A stretch of 64,000 nt of DNA, taken from contig CM055092.1 of the NCBI GenBank assembly GCA_029204225.1, positions 14,742,059-14,806,058 of the forward strand. Direction: 5' to 3'. This stretch comes from Diphasiastrum complanatum (taxonomy: Eukaryota; Streptophyta; Lycopodiopsida; Lycopodiales; Lycopodiaceae). The position numbers and the translations under genes were made by a program. This document shows positions 61,994 to 64,000 of this stretch, piece by piece (position 1 is the first letter of the stretch; the number at the start of each line of letters is the position of its first letter). The notes under the pieces were generated by a model. The model worked only from the letters and a program-made list of their open reading frames with translations. It searched no databases and had not been told where the DNA came from.

Positions 61994-64000
61994 TTATTGG
62001 GGACTTTTATTGGCTTCGCGACGAATCTTTATCAAATGGTACTGCACCTTCTCGATAAAGTCGAGTCGGGCAGTATTAAAATCCAAATTATGTGGCAAAA
62101 AACAACAATGGTCTCCTGCAATCCACTTTGAGGTTGTCCATGACGTGAAACGAGATTCCCGAGAGCCTCCCATCATTGCTGCACAAAAATATAGACGCGC
62201 AATTGGCAGTTGATCCTTGATATTCTCTGAGGCCATTGGCTTATTTGTATCGAATGCCAGAGGAGGAAGGTAATCATCCCATCTGGTTGCCACTAATGCC
62301 AACAAAGTTAAATCTTTTGCAAACATTGCCGATTGTCGCATTGTCGGATTGGGAGAGTGGATATACTCCCACTAGTATGCTTGTAAGGCTCGGTGGAAAT
62401 CCACTCATATCGTCTAGGTGTATGGCTGATGGATGATTGGCCAATTGGGAGTATGGATTGTGATTTTTTCCATAGCCAGTTCCAAATCCTTCCATTTATT
62501 CCTTCTCGACATCGGTACATAATACGGATCTACCCGCAACTGGCAAGGGCTGGCCACATAATTCTTGATAGATTCTGGAGTTCTCTAAAAAACGGTAACT
62601 CTCCATGTCGGCTGCTCTCCCAATGCGAGTATTTTGTCCACTTCTTTGTCGGTCTCTATTTTTAGAGGTCTTGAACTTAAGGACCCAACCACCACGCAAG
62701 GACTCATGAGGATGTTGTGATAAGAAACTCTGGATCTGGTTCTCGACGCTGATGGGCCTTTTAAATAACGAGGTGGTCCTTGATGAGGATGAACACGGTT
62801 GCACTGCCTGTAAAATTGGCGATTGTTCTTCTATTTCTGGAGCTCCCCCCTGGTCCATGACCGAATCCAGCCCTGTATCCATTGGTGTATCCTCTTGGCA
62901 CGGAGGGGAGAATTGCGGCATGACCGGAACTGGGTTTTGTGGTCCGGCTTTCAACACCCGAGCGACAGCTTTTTTGTAGGCACTAATAGTTGCTTTAGCT
63001 TTTGCCAACTCAGTTGAAACTGCTCCTTTGAACCTGTCAAAGTGGCCTTGGAATCCTTGAAGGGCCACTTTGTAAGTTTCCACTTTCTTGACAAATACGC
63101 GATCTCCATCGGAGTTACCGGATGATCTGGTATTTGCATATGAAGATATGCATCACGCTCAAGGGTGGTCGCATCCAATTCACCTTGGAGACATGTGCGA
63201 TTCTGCTCTGCCATCTACAGTTGACCTTGTAGCAGCTGTACTTGTTGCTTTGCATCCTGAACGGCCTTGTCCACCTAATCTTGTGTGGTTGTTAGGGCAT
63301 TCTGCAGGGAGCTGACGTATCCTTCGAGGCGATCAGCCTGTTGTTGTGCCGTCTGATTTTTTTTCGTGTTGCTTGGCAATCTTCAATTATCGATCCAGCT
63401 GAACAATCTTTTGGCTGATGAGAGTGTTTTTAGATCCTATATTCAAGATTCTCTCCTCCATTTCTTTTTTCTTGTCAAACATAGACTGTATCACTTGCGC
63501 AAGGCTTGAGACCAAACCGAGAGCATCACCAGAATCTACTGTCGTGGAGGTAGTAATAGCAATAGGACCTGATGGTACCATCTTTGGTTGGCGTGAGACA
63601 GGTGCCGGTAATTATTCTTCTTCAAAAACATCTTCCTCTTCATTGTGGCGTCAAACTGCTTTGGTGATTTCATAGCTTGGTGGACCAGAAGTGTGGCTGG
63701 TTGTCTTCAGCTTGAAGTGGTTGGCATGAATATTCAACACCAACAGTAGTATCATGGATTTGTTCGAATCCTCTTCCATGGGATTGGAGTTCAAAGGGCG
63801 CAAGGCTCTAGGGCATTTCAAAAATTTTGGAGGCCCCAAGGGGGTTGGAATCATCGGACATATCCATGAAATATTGTGTATTTGGTGAAATAGCTTCGGT
63901 GTGCGGGTTTGAGGTGGCCTGGGCAGCTGTGATAAGAATGGTAGTCCCAATAGTCACAGACTGTCCTTAAGTGGAAGCAGAGGTGAGGGAAGCATCAAAG
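61994..64000 (-). other. unrecognised ORF region, coiled-coil-like, frameshifted
   Basis: Minus-strand open pieces are 63950-63651, 63581-63387, 63214-62951, 63083-62496, 62520-62308 and 62341-61994. They include charged helical stretches (FDKKKEMEERILNIGSKN; ELAKAKATISAYKKAVARVL) and an acidic/Pro-rich middle (EDTPMDTGLDSVMDQGGAPE), then a basic block (FKTSKNRDRQRSGQNTRIGR) and a more globular end (LVATRWDDYLPPLAFDTNKP). I recognise no family. It may be an extra ORF between pol and the 3' LTR of a gypsy element cut off by the window edge. Its left limit at the LTR-like start supports this only weakly. Confidence 0.4.

Overview
This is nuclear DNA of a land plant with a large, retrotransposon-rich genome. 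The evidence is a spliced chloroplast-type gene with a plastid transit peptide, plant Ty3/gypsy chromoviruses primed by initiator tRNA-Met, a Tat/Athila-like gypsy element with the TGGCGCCGTTGCCGGGGA primer site, a Ty1/copia remnant, many LINEs and very long CT/GA, TG and AT microsatellites. Giant repeat-filled introns suit a fern or gymnosperm; I lean towards a fern, with low confidence.

The one host gene I can support is a ribose-5-phosphate isomerase (RpiA type, plastid-targeted) on the minus strand. Its start codon is at 49015 and its stop at 1586. Ten exons can be read by eye. They join in frame through GT/AG sites into a protein of about 308 residues, so 927 bp of coding sequence is spread over 47.4 kb. 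Introns 3, 5, 7, 8 and 9 are short (132-517 bp). Introns 1 (3.5 kb), 2 (7.9 kb), 4 (24.0 kb) and 6 (9.5 kb) are inflated by retroelements.

Layout from left to right. 1-1585: 3' flank with a direct repeat. 1586-3013: exons 10-7. 3014-12509 (intron 6): a deleted gypsy element, a minus-strand LINE and a decayed copia element. 12510-12877: exons 6 and 5. 12878-36861 (intron 4): a LINE interrupted by a gypsy element that is itself interrupted by a chimeric chromovirus (15681-21711), then a head-to-tail LINE series joined through CT tracts, one tract split by another gypsy element. 36862-37385: exons 4 and 3. 37386-45288 (intron 2): a nearly complete young chromovirus (37644-44285). 45289-45338: exon 2. 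45339-48801 (intron 1): a rearranged LINE. 48802-49015: exon 1. 49016-50700: upstream flank with a TG microsatellite. 50700-58490: a Tat/Athila-like gypsy body. 58490-61943: LTR-like and tandem-repeat DNA. 61944-64000: an unrecognised coiled-coil ORF region.

The most unusual points are: (1) the RPI gene expanded by nested elements; (2) a LINE family with a CT-repeat 3' tail instead of poly(A), whose truncated copies repeatedly begin right after CT tracts; (3) a chromovirus in which the protease core, reverse transcriptase, RNase H and integrase core are replaced by unrecognised sequence that stays open in frame with the integrase tail and chromodomain; (4) an AG-dinucleotide repeat of 33 units about 20 nt upstream of a real 3' splice site. 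All calls come from reading the sequence; no database search was run.
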